This document shows positions 14,217 to 26,900 of a stretch of 64,000 bases of DNA, piece after piece (within the stretch, counting starts at the first letter, position 1; every line of letters begins with the position of its first letter). The stretch is from Montifringilla adamsi. Taxonomy: Eukaryota; Chordata; Aves; Passeriformes; Passeridae. The position numbers and the translations under genes were made by a program. Below the pieces are notes generated by a model, which ran no database searches, was not told where the DNA came from, and was given only the letters and a program-made list of their open reading frames with translations. The stretch covers positions 1,086,911-1,150,910 of the forward strand of contig JAGGNK010008781.1 of NCBI GenBank assembly GCA_017590115.1, given 5' to 3'.

Positions 14217-14305
14217 AGGGCCAGTGGAAGGTATCCCTGTCCCAGGGGCTGGAGCTGGGTGAGCTCTCAAGTCCCAACCCAGTCTGTGACTCTGTGACCC
14301 AAAGA
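14217..14305 (+). mobile_element. Diverged CR1 LINE 3'-end fragment
   Basis: The order of blocks matches the CR1 3' untranslated end: gccagtggaaggtatccctg, then ccaggggctggagctgggtg, then ctcaagtcccaacccagtct, then gtgactctgtgac. The usual form is ggaaggtgtccctgcccatggcagg, then a ggaactggatgat-type box, then ggtcccttccaaccc and tandem ctgtga octamers. It is more mutated than the copy at 8211, so it is an older insertion. The 5' limit is uncertain and may reach back to about 14190. Confidence 0.8.
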
Positions 14306-14426
14306 GGTGTCTGAGGAACAGGTACCAGCCCTGTGCACACACATCAGAGTCTGGCCCTGCTAAACCCCTCACACAGCTATTGTGTGTTTGTACACCAGCA
14401 CTCACCTCAGCAAGCACCAGCGTAAC

Positions 14427-14553
14427 AAACCCAGGACAAAAAGGCATCAACAAAACCCAGGACAAAAACCCAGGACAAAAACCCATCAACAAAACCCAGG
14501 ACAAAAAGGCATAAACAAAACCCAGGACAAAAACCCAGGACAAAAACCCAGGC
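14427..14553. repeat. Short-period AACCCAGGACAAA tandem array
   Basis: The core aacccaggacaaaa occurs seven times. It alternates with caacaaaacccagg linkers containing ggcatcaac, cccatcaac or ggcataaac, giving a higher-order period of roughly 64 bp in two blocks. On the minus strand the array translates as Phe/Leu/Trp/Cys-rich repeats (FCPGF, FLSWV), which explains the hydrophobic-looking open frames over it. It lies about 120 bp after the CR1 tail at 14217-14305. Confidence 0.9.
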
Positions 14554-17500
14554 CAGTGCAGGTGGGAGGCTGTGCTGAGCCAGGAGCGTGCCCACCTCCT
14601 GCACCGAGGCTCTGAAAGGTTTCCATCAATCCTGCTCACTGCAACCCTGGATGCCAGTCCCCATGGGTGTTTTAAATGCACTTCACTTGATTAGGTCTCA
14701 CTGGATTGTTTGCTTTTTCAACCACCCTGTGTTAGTGGAATACAAGGCTGGCCAGCTCTCAGGAGCTCCTTTATTGATCCCCACTCCCATCCTGAAGGTG
14801 GTGAAGCTCCCACTGACATCAATGAGAGCTCTTTGCCTGGTGAGGGATGAGTGTGCCATATGTTTATTTAAAAATAAACAAAGTGAACTGAATCAAAGAG
14901 AGTGGTGGGGGATTGGAAGCACCATTTGGGGGATAAAAAGAAAATTAAAAACTGCTTTATTCCAGCCCAGGGAAGGCTCTGGGATCAGAATGGTTCAGTG
15001 ATTAGGGGCTGATTTGACTTCATCCTATTCCTGCTTCAAACTTCAGTTCTGCTAATGGAGATTTTTTTGAAAAGCATAGCCAGAGAGGATTCCTGAGTTA
15101 CAGCTACCCACATGTTTTCTGTAAGAGCCAACCAGTTTTAATAACCACTTTCAATAACTACAAACCTCAGGTGGTTTCAGGCACCCTACAGAAAGGTTTT
15201 ACAGTACAGGCCATCACCAGTGTCCCACTCCTGCTCACCTTTGCTCACACACCAGAATGCCTGACAAAGATTTCTCTTCATCACCTTGTTCTTTTTCTTT
15301 CTAAAAAAGCATCAACAACATTTTTTTATTACCAAGCCCCTTTAAAGCTTCAAATATATCCAATAGAGGAAAACAAAACAAAGCAAAACAAAACAAAAAA
15401 AAAGTCCCACAGCTGAAAGTAATAGAGACCATATTTATGTAAGCATGTATATTTAAGTGTTTCAGGTTTAGGATAAGACACCCTTTGCCAAAAATGTGGC
15501 AGCTATATTTGCTAGTCTCTATGGGAAATGTTATAAAGAATCAAAAGCAAACAAATTTTCCTTTCAAATAAACTTGACCCGTATGTTTCAGACATGTGTT
15601 TCCCTTTGAATCCTTGTCCCCCTTTGATGGTGTTACATACTTTCCCCTCTTTAAGAGCAAATTGCTTGTTGTTACAGCAATTCTTTCCCACAACTCTACC
15701 CCGAGAGCCCCCCTGGTTTCCAGACCTTGAAAGTCCTCCTTCCTTGGCCACAGCTTCTCCAGGGATGCCCCAAGCCTGAGCAATAGTCCTGCAGGCAAAC
15801 ATCACTGCAGCTGGGGAGAAAACAACCCAGGTGCCAGATAGCTCCGTGTAGAGGAAATCAGGATTCACTGGGGAACTGTCTGTGACCTCCTGCCCTTTAT
15901 GTTCTCCATTCTTGCACTCATTGATGCCCTTTTCCCCCCAAGCAATTTGTGTGGAATTAGCTCTTGCCTTCCTCCTCTAGCTCGGAGCAGAATTGTTTAA
16001 GATATCTGAAAAACCCTTGTTTCACTGCAGCCTACACAGCTTTTGGGTAGTTTACAACATTCCTGTTGGTTTAGGAACGAACACCACCCAACCTAACAGG
16101 TCGTCAGAGCACCACACTGGACTGCTCAGCAGGACTGAATGAGAATAGAAATAACTCCTACTAATCTCTGGATACTGTTCTTCTGGATAACGCACATGGA
16201 AGGAAACAATCCTAGCCAGTCTGCTCTGCGGGGTGAACAGACAGAGAGCTCTCCTGAGAATTTCACCTTGCAAAATAAATGAGGAAGGACCTCTCAAATC
16301 AGTTCCATGTGTCATCTGAAAGCTAAACCTATTTAATTTCTTGTACAGGCCAGAGGCTGCAAGAGAAACCTGTCAGATTGCTCATCTTCTCACTTTCCCC
16401 TTCCTTCCCTCCATCCTTCCTTCCATCCATGGGAAATAAATGTCTCCCTCATTCAGCCCCTGCACAGGGACTGGGAATCAGCTCTGAGTTGGGGAATGCC
16501 CATCCCGAGGGAAGGCTGGGAATGCCCACACCGAGGGAAGGCTGGGAATGCCCCAGCACACAGGGCAGCCAGGAAGGGAGCACCAGCAGCAGCCCTGGAA
16601 AAAGGGAGCACTGGCTTTTTTCAGCTCTGCTAGATCTCTCCCCTGCTTGTAGCACCTTCCCTGAGACTCAGCACTTGTCAAAGCATTTCCTACTCGATAC
16701 AACATATAAAATAATACATTTTAATTTATATATTTCACCTCTATTATATTCATATTGTACATAGAAATATCTTAACAGCAGGCTCTCTGCCCACTGAGAT
16801 ACTCTTGGTCTCTAACAAATTTTCACTCAATAAGCAAAAAACCCCAGAAAACACCAGGAGAACCTCCCTGATAAATGTGCCTGTTCACAGGGCTTTCACT
16901 AGCTGACTTCAGAATGACAAATGAAAGCTTCAGATCCATTTTTTCTTTTCAATAAAAATCTTGTTTAACAGTGTCATGAATATTCATGTTTTTGGCACAG
17001 CTCCAGGTTAAGCAAGAAGAGCCAACTCAAACAAGAACACAACAGTCCACTTGGGCTCCACAAAAGGATGCACTGGATTTTGGGCACTAAACCACACTTA
17101 GGGAAAGGTATAAATTCAAGTTCTAGTAGAACAAATTATTCACTTACATAAATTTACCAGTATCAGAATAAAAAAACTTAACTGAAATGAAAATTAAGAA
17201 AAAAAAAGAAGACTGATATTAACCACAATCAGCTTTACCCACCAGGTCAGCACCACTCATCTGGAATCTTACAAGAAACTTTTCTCTAAGGGTGCTTTAA
17301 GCCTTACAAGCACACTAGGAAGATGTTAAAAAGCATAAAAATGGCCAGATTTTAAGAATTTCCTATAAAAATCAATCCAGATTCCCATTTTCTCCAAAAC
17401 ACCCATCTGAATTCCCACTCATGGCCCTTTCTGCTCTGAATAACAAAGCTCTAATATAACACAGAGAATAGCTGTCTTTGTTGCTTTGGGGTTTTTTTTT

Positions 17501-19995
17501 TCAGCTACTAAGAACATGCTCAGATTGAGTTAAACTCAATTTATGTTTCTTATTTTTCTATCCTTTTTGTGTTTCTGGAAAAGACAAATAAAAGGTAAAA
17601 CCAGTTATCCATTAAACAAACACTTAAGTACACTTCAGACTGGCAATTGTGAATTTCAATAGAACTCACTAATTTTCTTACATTTGGAAAGACTCAATTA
17701 CCACAATCCTCGTGTCTTTTTCCCCCTTTTCTTTCATGTTGCTGAATCAGTTGAGTATTTGGTGAAAAGGCAAATCACAGAGCAAATCTAATCAGTCCAG
17801 AAGGCCCCTTAAGCAGCATTTAAATAATTATCAAAGCAACATTCCTTATCCTTTTAGCTGTTTTTTTGAGCACAGAAGGACACGTGGATGTTTCACCTGC
17901 TTTTGCCATGAATCTGTTAAATTTCCTCCTTGAACAGGCAGGACTTAGATAAGAACACACAATAGGAAGGAGCAGCAGTGGGAGAGGGGAGGCAGATATA
18001 ATTACACAACAGGACAATCAGTGCCTCTCTGAACAAGCACAGCTCCCCAGAACAAGAAGTTCTCGACCGTTTCCCGTTGCTGGAATTGCTCCTGCATCCA
18101 GCTGAGATGTGGCCATGACTCAGCCTCATTTAGGGAGATGAGAACAGAGCTGTTATGGGATGAGAACAGAGAGTGGCTCTTACCTAACACAGCTCCTGTA
18201 CACTGCAGGAACCCCCAAAGTGACACCTCCTGCTCCAATGGCATGGAAAAAGCAGCACCCCCAGAGCAGAATCTGTAATATTTAAACCACAGCAAAGTGT
18301 GGGATCAAAATAACCCTGCAGAGGCACTAAAGCATTCCCCATCAACCAGGGGAGCGCTCAGACCCCTTCCAACGATTTTCACCGCACATTCCCATCTGCA
18401 GGGTGAGGCATTTCAGGAAGCACTGTCCTGATTCAGAGTCCTGCACACGAGGGCACAGAGCTCTGCAGGACAGCCTCGTGCAGAACGGGGGCTCAACCCT
18501 GCAGACGCTGCACCTTCCATGTCAGCACTCCAGCAAAATGCTCCGTCAGAATAAACTCTGCTTGGTTTTAGTGCAAGGTGATGCAGAGTCATCTCCTCCT
18601 GGGAAAGCCCTGGAGGAGTTAACAGAGATGAACCTCAGAGGGTGTCAAGATGTTTAATGAGGTTCCATCTCAAATCATACAGAATGTAACACAGAACACG
18701 CAAGTCTCCTCTTGTAGATAATGATTAGCTTTTTTAATTATTTCTTTTTCATTTTTTTTTTTTTACTCTAAGATGAAAAGATAATTGCCACACTTATCAG
18801 ATAATTGTGATAGGGAGCAGGGAAAACCCTAGAAAACACTTGCAGAAAGACTTTTTCCAGGAGAATTTTTCCCTTCCAGAAGAGCCAGACCTCAGAGCTG
18901 TCCCTGGCAGGGGTGTCACAGGGGTGTGGGGCTCAAAGCAAGCTGCCTATGCTGGGAGGAACTGGGAACAATTTATTCTGCACCTGCATCACTCACAGAG
19001 GATGTGAGGAACAGCAATCTGGAGCAAACTGGGTAGCAGAACCTCGTGGAGGGGACTCGGGCTACTGCAGTTTTGTCGAGCTTTTCATGAGACATTTGGG
19101 GGTTTTAAGGCAACAAAACAGAAGTACTAACACAGGGAAAGAACCTCTACTCCCTTCATTAGTGTTCACAAAAAGGTTGGGAGGGATTTTGAATGACTGC
19201 CAGAAGTTCATGGGATCAATTCCACTTCAAAATGGAGCTGTTTAAGAGCAAAACCAAAGTTCACATGCCTCATCTGCTGTTAGATCCCATTCCCCCCAGC
19301 ACTTCCCAACATCCAGCCAGGGACTGTTTCCAGCCTGAAGTATCTGAAATCTAATTAAACATGGGCAGGAAGAAAAGCAGAGCTGAAGTAGCTGACATAA
19401 AATTCTGCGTGTGCTGAAAGGTGACACCATTTACACACCAGGGCAGGAGCCCTGCAGTTTAGTGCTCCATCCAGCACAATCGTGACATATTTGCACAGCT
19501 CTGGCATCCATTAGGTGTGCACAGTGAATAAAGAGGACACGTTGTGGTGGGGTTTATGTCAATGTTTTCTTTGAGTAAGAAATAAAGCAGCAGTTACCAT
19601 AGCAATGGCCAGAGAGCCCATCAGCCCATGCTATGAAAATTAAAGAATGCAGGCTGGAGATGACAGCACAGCCCCACTTCAGTAACACAAAGAGGGATGA
19701 GGCATATTAATTTCTGCACAACTATTCAAGATTTCTTTCAAGATCTTTCAGAAGATATTAACATTAACCAGCTGTCACTATCTACAGCCAGCTGATAAAA
19801 TCTTCATTCAGCGCTCTCAATATTTCTGCCCAGTACAAATTACAGTAGCATTGTCTCAGATAAGAGAAAAACTCTTCAGCAGTACCCTTGAGGCCGGAGA
19901 AGGGAGGTTACACACCATCCTCACGTGCTGTGCCCAGGCTGCATTGCCACCTGCAGTATCCCGTGTGCACAGGGCTCTGAACAGCGTGGTCAGGA
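14554..19995. other. Unique intronic sequence, no gene recognised
   Basis: The sequence is mainly AT-rich. It contains an A-rich stretch at about 15370-15403 (caaaacaaa units), a pyrimidine tract at 16388-16432 with ccttcc/ccatcc units, and a T/A-rich stretch at about 18725-18775. Open frames reach about 128 codons but have no recognisable domain or splice context. Confidence 0.6.
16492..16556. repeat. 26-bp tandem repeat, about 2.5 copies
   Basis: Units beginning gggaatgcc start at 16492, 16518 and 16544. The first two are full length and differ by a few bases (catcccgaggg versus cacaccgaggg), and the third is partial. The array lies inside a GC-rich patch just after the pyrimidine tract. 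Confidence 0.9.
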
Positions 19996-20410
19996 ACTGA
20001 CAGGCACCGGGAAAGGCACTGGGAATTCCTGTGGGATAGAACTGACAGGCACCAGGAAAGGCACTGGGAATTCCTGTGGGATAGAACTGACAGGCACCAG
20101 GAAAGGCACTGGGAATTCCTGTGGGTCAGGAACTGACAGGCACCAGGAAAGGCACTGGGAATTCCTGTGGGTCAGGAGCTGACAGGCACCAGGAAAGGCA
20201 CTGGGAATTCCTGTGGGTCAGGGTACTGATAGGCACTGGGAATTCCTATGGTTCAGGGTACTGATAGGCACTGGGAATTCCTATGGTTCAGGGTACTGAT
20301 AGGCACCAGGAATTCCTGTGGGTCAGGAACTGACAGGCACCGGGAAAGGCACTGGGAATTCCTGTGGGTCAGGAGCTGACAGGCACCAGGAAAGGCACTG
20401 GGCAGTTTCT
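19996..20410. repeat. 45/46-bp minisatellite, ten copies
   Basis: Copies of actgacaggcaccaggaaa / ggcactgggaattcctgtgg start near 19996, 20041, 20086, 20132, 20178, 20225, 20260, 20295, 20329 and 20375. Units 1-5 and 9 are about 45-47 bp. Units 6-8 are shortened to about 34-35 bp by loss of the caccaggaaagg-type segment, and the last unit is partial. The first two repeat steps are exactly 45 bp, giving a 15-codon peptide period that produces spurious frames. Nine of the ten units keep the sequence gggaattcct or aggaattcct; the final partial unit ends before it. Confidence 0.95.
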
Positions 20411-22998
20411 GGGAGGCAGTGTCACCCAGCTCAGCCCTGAGGGACCTGAGCTCCAAGGTGCTGGGACTTCCCTCCAGAGGCTCCTTCCATCTGGAATCGC
20501 CACTCTCATAGATCCTGAGGACAGCAGGACCCTCCCAACAACCAAAGTCCTGTGTCAAGGACCCAAAGCCACCTCCCTGAACACTACTGGGATGTCACCT
20601 GCAGGGCTGTGACACTCCTGTCCCCACGGCTGACTTGTGACGCACTGCCTGCTCTTGCCTGTGTTTGCCCTGAGCCTCTGCTCAGGCCAGCTCTGTTCTC
20701 TTCACAAATGAATCACGGCTTTAAAACCAGCCTTTTATCACCTTCTGTCTCAAACCCCAATATTACAAAGGTACCCTGTCCACAGTCATCATCACACAAC
20801 CAACAGTGACTAAGTACATACCAAAAAATGGTTTTGTCATTCCTTTCTACTGGAAAACTGTAATCAGGCTGCTATAGATGGGAAAATCAGAGGCTGCTGC
20901 TAATGTGGCCTGTCGTGGATGTCTGAAATCCAGAGGAATAAAAAGTAGCCTAAAGCCTGTGAATATTCTCATTACTTTGCGCAGGACTAAATTTGGGCCT
21001 GTTCCTAAGTGACAGGCTCCTGCTGAGGGCTGGTGCTTCCTTTCCATAGGAAGAACTCTCAGTGCAATCAGAGCTTTTTCTAAGCTAGACATAACCTCAA
21101 GCAGAAAAATATTTTTGTTGCTACTGGTGGTGTCTGTACAACCTGCAGAGAGCAGGCACAGTGAGTGCCTCAGTGACTCCAGCAATTACCATCACAGCAC
21201 CTCATTTTTGAAAAGCCACAGTAAAGCTTACAGCCCTGAGTAAGCAGCCATGCAACCCATAAAAAAATTTAGTTTCCTCAATCCACAGATGTCCAATATG
21301 CCAAATAAGGAACCCCTGAGGCTGGTCAGTAACATTTGTGCCTCAGTGATCACCTGTAGGGCTGAACTTCTTCCCCAGCACTCCTGGGGTGAATGAAAGA
21401 TAAAGCATGACTTTATGGTCTGGTCTGTCAGACACTCTTATCTGCAAAACCAAGTTGTGATTCAAGATCCACAACTGTTTATGTGTTCTGGTTAACAACT
21501 AATCAGGGAGGTTGAGGAAGCAAGCTCTACATTTTGGAAAGTGCCACATATTCCCCTTAATGAGCCTGTCTGTCTTGTACCAAGTGCTCGCTCTGGTGGC
21601 ACTTTGGAAATGAAGGGTTACATCTTTGAGCCAGAGCTTGTATGAAAAAGAGATTCTTTTAAGCAGACTGACAGCTGAAAATGCAGAGGGCTGTGTCTGA
21701 AGTGCTTCCCCCCATTTTTCTTTCCTCCCAAGATCCGTGCTGTTTCTCAAGCCCTCCTCTCTCCAGTCTTGCTGATCTAAGCAGCAACATGAAAACCTAA
21801 CACAGTGTCACTGGAGATGATTAGGCTGTTAGTGCAAATTAACCCCCTGGCAGCTTTGCTAATACAGACACTTTGTAACACACCAGGAACCAGGCAAACA
21901 ACAACAAAAAAAAGCTGAATTTCCTTTTAACCCAGTCTCATCTCAACTATGAATTAATCAGCTGCTCTGTGTATTCAAAGTCTGTAGAAATGCAACTTGC
22001 TTTTCAAGAGAATAATAAAAACAGCAGCACACCTGGGCAGGGTGGGATTTCCAGGAAACACACCCAAGGAGATCCCAAAGGGAATGGTGGCCAAACTTGG
22101 AGTCAAACATTCTATAATTCATAGGAAAACTCAGCATTCTGTAGAAATTCACTCAAGTGCAGAGCAGCTCTTCCCAAGACCCTTGTGCCTTTTGTGGGAG
22201 TTTTAACTGTGAAGTGCCACAAGAATGTACAAACAATGTGATTTCTTTGTGCCTGTGCTGCCACCAGTGAGGAGCAGCATTCTGCCAGAACAGAAACTTC
22301 AATCAATCTGACACTTTCTGTCTTAAATAATAAGCCCCACAAGCAGCAATAAAACAACAAACCCATCAGATTTTACAGTTCTGCTAGCACCTACTCTTGG
22401 ATTACCCCCCATTCATCCTTCCACCCCAAATCCTCCTCCCTGCAAGCTCTGAGCTGGGGCTGCTGGTGTCCCTGCCAGGATGACTCCAGCAAGTCACTCC
22501 TGCTTCTGCAGCTTAAAAAGATGCTGCAAGGCTTTAAAGGCTCGGTTTTTCTCAGGGATGCTCATTTCCATTCAGACACAGAGGCTCACACACTTCCTTG
22601 CTTCCAGCGGCCCTGGAGCCCAACAGCTTGTCAGATAATCACACTGAGGATTCCCAGGAGATCCCCTAATGCAGCAGATCACAGCCTTGCTTCAGACAGC
22701 CACCAAACATTCCCTCGATTCCACCGAACTCCCAGCAGAGCGGGATTTCCCTCCTCACTGCTGGCTTGGGAGGACTGGGCTTTACGCCGTGTGATCTTCT
22801 AACGAGCCACCATTGTCACTAATTAGGCAGGGAACCAAGGATTTAATTAACGCTTGTAACTCGAGTCACACAAGTGGCTAATAGTCTAAACAGGAATAAA
22901 GCGGCCGTGCCTTATCCCATCTGCAGGCAGCCTTGCAGGGATTGCAAAGCTGGGCAGGAAGGCTGCAGGATCTGCAGCGGGACAGGAGCACCTGCAGC
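20411..22998. other. Unique intronic sequence, no gene recognised
   Basis: No gene, RNA or clear retroelement was seen. A stretch at about 22800-22870 combines cactaattaggc and gatttaattaacgc with actcgagtcacac and has the look of a constrained non-coding element, but conservation cannot be judged from one sequence. Confidence 0.55.
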
Positions 22999-23302
22999 AC
23001 CTGGGACAGCCGGGGGGGACCGGGACAGCCAGGGGGGACCTCACTAACCTGGGACAGCCAGGGAGGACCGGGACAGCCAGGGGGGACCTGACCAGCCTGG
23101 GACAGCCAGGGGGGACCTGACCAGCCTGGGACAGCCAGGGGGGACCGGGACAGCCAGGGACAGCCAGGGGACCTCACTAACCTGGGACAGCCAGGGGGAC
23201 CTGACCAGCCTGAGACAGCCGGGGGAACCGGGATAGCCAGGGGGGACCAGGACAGCCAGGGACAGCTGGGGGACCTGACCAACCTGGGACAGCCAGGGGG
23301 GA
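22999..23302. repeat. G-rich minisatellite with gggacagccagggggga core
   Basis: About a dozen copies of gggacagccagggggga or variants occur. They are joined either directly by cc or through spacers tgaccagcct and tcactaacct, giving mixed periods near 20 and 29 bp. Runs of three to seven G on the plus strand recur every 10-15 bp, so G-quadruplex formation is plausible. On the minus strand the array reads as Pro/Gly/Trp-rich repeats (WLSQ, GPPWLS), which explains the long overlapping frames there; they are not genes. Confidence 0.93.
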
Positions 23303-23545
23303 CCCAGCTGTAGGGGATGGCAAGGGGAGCACTGCACACCTCAGTGTGAATTCCTCAACTCCAACAGAAGGGAAGGCAGCCCTGGCTCCAGCACCAGGAA
23401 CTCTCTCTGATTTCCTTCTCTCCCATTCATGGCCAATCCCCGCAACAGCCCCCATCCATTTCTTCCCCTTTTACAATCAACACGCTAGGAAAAGTTTTCA
23501 AACACACAAGCCTGAAGTGCAAAAGTCCAAATCCATTTTATATTT

Positions 23546-23947
23546 TGTGTGTGTGTATATATGTATATATACACACACACAATATATGTATGTGTGTATA
23601 TATATATACTATATACACTATGTTTATATTTGTGTTTATGTATAATTATGTACATTTATATATGTTTATGTATATATATGTATAGTTATATATAGTAATA
23701 TATATATAATATATATGTATGTCTATATATAGTTCAGGTTTGTTTACAGTTCCATGGAGATAGCCCAGGACCCAGCTCAGATAATGTATTTATAAATATA
23801 CATATATTCACTATATATAGTTATATATAGTGTATATATATAAAACGTTTATATATGCATTTATTTATATATATTTATAGACAGTTATATGTAGTGGATA
23901 TGTATTTATACACAGTAGTGTATATATACATTTATCCATAAATATTT
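23546..23947. repeat. TG/TA microsatellite field with an embedded unique island
   Basis: The field begins with a (TG)n run, passes into (TA)n, (CA)n and tatg-type units, and stays almost pure purine-pyrimidine alternation for about 400 bp. An island at 23732-23780 (gttcaggtttgtttac, then ccatggagatag) interrupts it. A second copy of the island, with the agttcc insert missing, lies just outside at 23954-23998, so the microsatellite plus island has been partly duplicated. Confidence 0.92.
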
Positions 23948-23998
23948 CTATGTAGTTCAGGTTTGTTTACATGGAGATAGTCCTGGAGCCAGCTCAGA
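23732..23998. repeat. Pair of direct-repeat islands around the TA-rich field
   Basis: The two islands at 23732-23780 and 23954-23998 share ttcaggtttgtttac, atggagatag and cagctcag in the same order. They differ by a 6-base gap and scattered changes, so the duplication is older than those in the upstream intron. About 175 bp of tata/tatg repeat lie between them. Confidence 0.85.
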
Positions 23999-26900
23999 GA
24001 ACCCACAGCCCCACACTTTAGGAATCCCTGCTTCCACAAGACCCAGACCATTCTGCAAGTGCTGCCCCACCAGCTGAGTTAATTCCTGCACACTCTGTGT
24101 GACAGAATTCCACCGTGCAGGAGCAGACTGAGGTGTCAGGGAATGCTCTGAGAAGGGAGTTCCAACCTGAGCTTTCCATGGCCTTCAGCAGCTCTGAGCT
24201 TCCCTGCCCAGCTCCTGATACCAGCAGGGTCTGAAGCCTCCTCCTGGCTGCAAAGCCATGCTTCACCAACCTGGTAAATCAGCAAATGATTTCCCAAGTA
24301 CAGAACTCAGAATCAGCCTTCTAACAATAAATCCATAGGTTATTGTCAGAGGTAATGAGTATATTTTGTTGGAGAATTGTTCAAAAGGCCTCTCAGGCAC
24401 CACTGTTTTTCAGAGGGATTTAAAGAGTCAGGGGAGGGTGCCTGTTTTCTCTTTTCTAGGTAGCTTCAATTTCAAGTTAATAATTATTTCTTTTAAAAAC
24501 TTTATTAAACCAGACTGCTGCTACCACAGTGAGCCCTTCCCTGCTTCCCTTGCTGTGGTGAGAAGCACCTTTCTCAGATGTTTAAAGGACATCCTCCTCC
24601 CCAGCTTAGCAGTTCTGAGAACGAGTCATTAGTTTGGAGGACCCAGCTGCCTCCGGTGTGACACCAATGTCCCTGAAAAGTGCCTGCTAAGGGCTAATGA
24701 AATTAAACTGGAGCGCACGCCACTCTCTCAAAATAGCATTAACACATTCCCTTCTTTGAAGAAGTATTTTTTACATCACAAGTGCTTTTTAAAGCTACAC
24801 TGGGAAATATTCCCCCTTTAGTGTGTCACTTCTCCAGTAAATGGTAATTAGGAGTGCTCCAGCAGACTGCCCCCATTGCTTACTGGAGCAGAACATCCAA
24901 GCTGATGGCACCACTGCTAGGAATTTACTTGGGAGAAATCTCAACAAAGCCCTTGCAAGGTGCTGCTGTACCTCAGCATTTGCTGAAACCATAATCCCCC
25001 AGTGTACTTCTCTTTCAATAACCTGCTCCACTGTGGATGTGTAGCTGAATTGTTACTAATCACTCTATAGAAGGGAAAATAAAACAAACAAACAAAAAAA
25101 TCTTTACAGTTCCACAAGGGTGAACACCAGACAGTGAAGTATATAAACCTCTGTCAATGAAATACATAAAGCCCCTTCAAAGTCATAATTCACACCTCTG
25201 GGCATTTTTGCAAAGCAACATTGGACCAGCAGCTGGCTTTAGGAGCCCTATCAATGCCATAAAGCAACTCCATTTTCCAATTAAAATACACCCTGAAATA
25301 ATGAGACAACAAAACCAAGTCCAGGGGATTCAAACTCCTCTCTCTTCACATGTCACCTGAAATGCTTTCGTGCAGTGAAATGATTCTTAAATATTTAAGG
25401 AATGCAAAGCTGCACAGGACATGTAAAATGTTTTGTTGCAGTTCTTGCCATTTAGAGATGCACATGTACACCCAGAAGAGCATCCCACCAAACTCTTCTG
25501 TCTCTCTTCATTTCACTCCAAGCTCTGCTGGTTTTAAATATGAATCAGTGTAAAAAAAACCACCCTCCACCTCAGAGCTGAAAAACTGCATTCCATTTAC
25601 CATGGAAAATAGATCCTTGGGATAATGCATCCCAAAATCTGGATTAACACAAAACCTAGAGTGATTCCAGCTCTGGTTTAGGTTTGCATGTTTTGAGATC
25701 TTCAGTTCTTCATTATGATGTCACTTGTGCTTGCCATGATGCCACCACACTGCAGTGTCAGGAACTAATGAACCAGCAACCAAGTACAGAATTCAGGGTA
25801 GCAAATGTTATTTCATCATAGGGTAAGATGAAAATGTCACTATCTAAAAGCAAACAGTAACTGCTTGAAAATGTTACTATTTTTGGTTCTTTCAGGTGCA
25901 GCTGAGGGCAGTGCCAAGCTCCTCAGAGAGGTTTATTCCCTAGGGAGCCTCAAACAGGACTTTCATGCAGAACAGGCAGAGTTAGTGTTGAAGATGCCCC
26001 TTTTCATGACCAATTCCTCCAAAATGGATTTTTACATTGATATTCCCAAGCACTTACACAGATGTTATGACCATAACAACAATTCTACCTCTGGTGCTGC
26101 TCCTCACGTGCATCCTCCTCCAGGTCCTTCAGCTTTGCCAGCACCACTCAACACAGCCCTGCTGTCAATACTCATTAGGCACTGAGATGTAAAAGCTGCC
26201 CCAGCTCATGGGTTTAATAGCTTTCCTCACTGCATTCATCCTTATCCAATTTGTAGATTTATTATTACTCCTAATTACCAATTGTGTTGGGTTGATTTGT
26301 TTGCTGGACACTGATTACAACCTACATCCCTCCAGGTGCAGCGAGCTGCACTGCAAAATCTCTAATAAGAAGCCTGAAGGGAAGCAAAAACCACTCCTGT
26401 GTTACACCTCCTTCCTCTAATCAGGATGTAACAACTTCATCCCCTTTCTCCTCACTTACCCCACTCAACAGCTCCTGTAAATCAGGTTATCTGCTGGTTC
26501 AGCACCTTGCAGAGTGAGTCAGAGCTGATGTCTGCCCAGTGACAGAAAGCTCTCAGCACTCCCACCCCTTCTGCTCGGCCCCGTGCTGTGCAGAGCTCTG
26601 AACATGGCATGGCAAACCACTGCCAGGGTCCTGTCCTGGTGAGTACCTGCAGGAGTGTTCTGAGCTCCAGAACACACAGCAGTGCACACAGGAGAGCCTT
26701 TTCCAACCTTTTCAGAGCTGCCTGCTGCCTTCAGCTCACCCCTCCCCAGCTCCTTACCTTCCAGCACCCCAGCAGTCACACCCAGTTACGTGTAACCCTC
26801 TGGAAGCCAACCCCACAAGAATACCTTCTTTTCAGTTTGGTTCTGATGCTTTCCCTCTCCTGCAGCCTGCTGGGTGTGAGGGCTCAGGAAAGCAGTCAAG

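Noticed and set aside
14181..14681. Hydrophobic minus-strand frame resembling a membrane protein
   Set aside because: The FLSWV/FCPGF pattern comes from the AACCCAGGACAAA array joined to a CR1 tail, not from membrane helices of a real protein.
19996..20410. CRISPR-like array of regularly spaced repeats
   Set aside because: Units are contiguous with no unique spacers, there are no cas genes, and the context is vertebrate intron.
22878..23455. Proline-rich minus-strand frames resembling a structural protein
   Set aside because: They are the translation of the G-rich minisatellite, with Pro/Gly/Trp periodicity in all three frames.
23640..23950. TATA-box promoter cluster
   Set aside because: The tatata motifs are microsatellite sequence, with no associated transcript start features.
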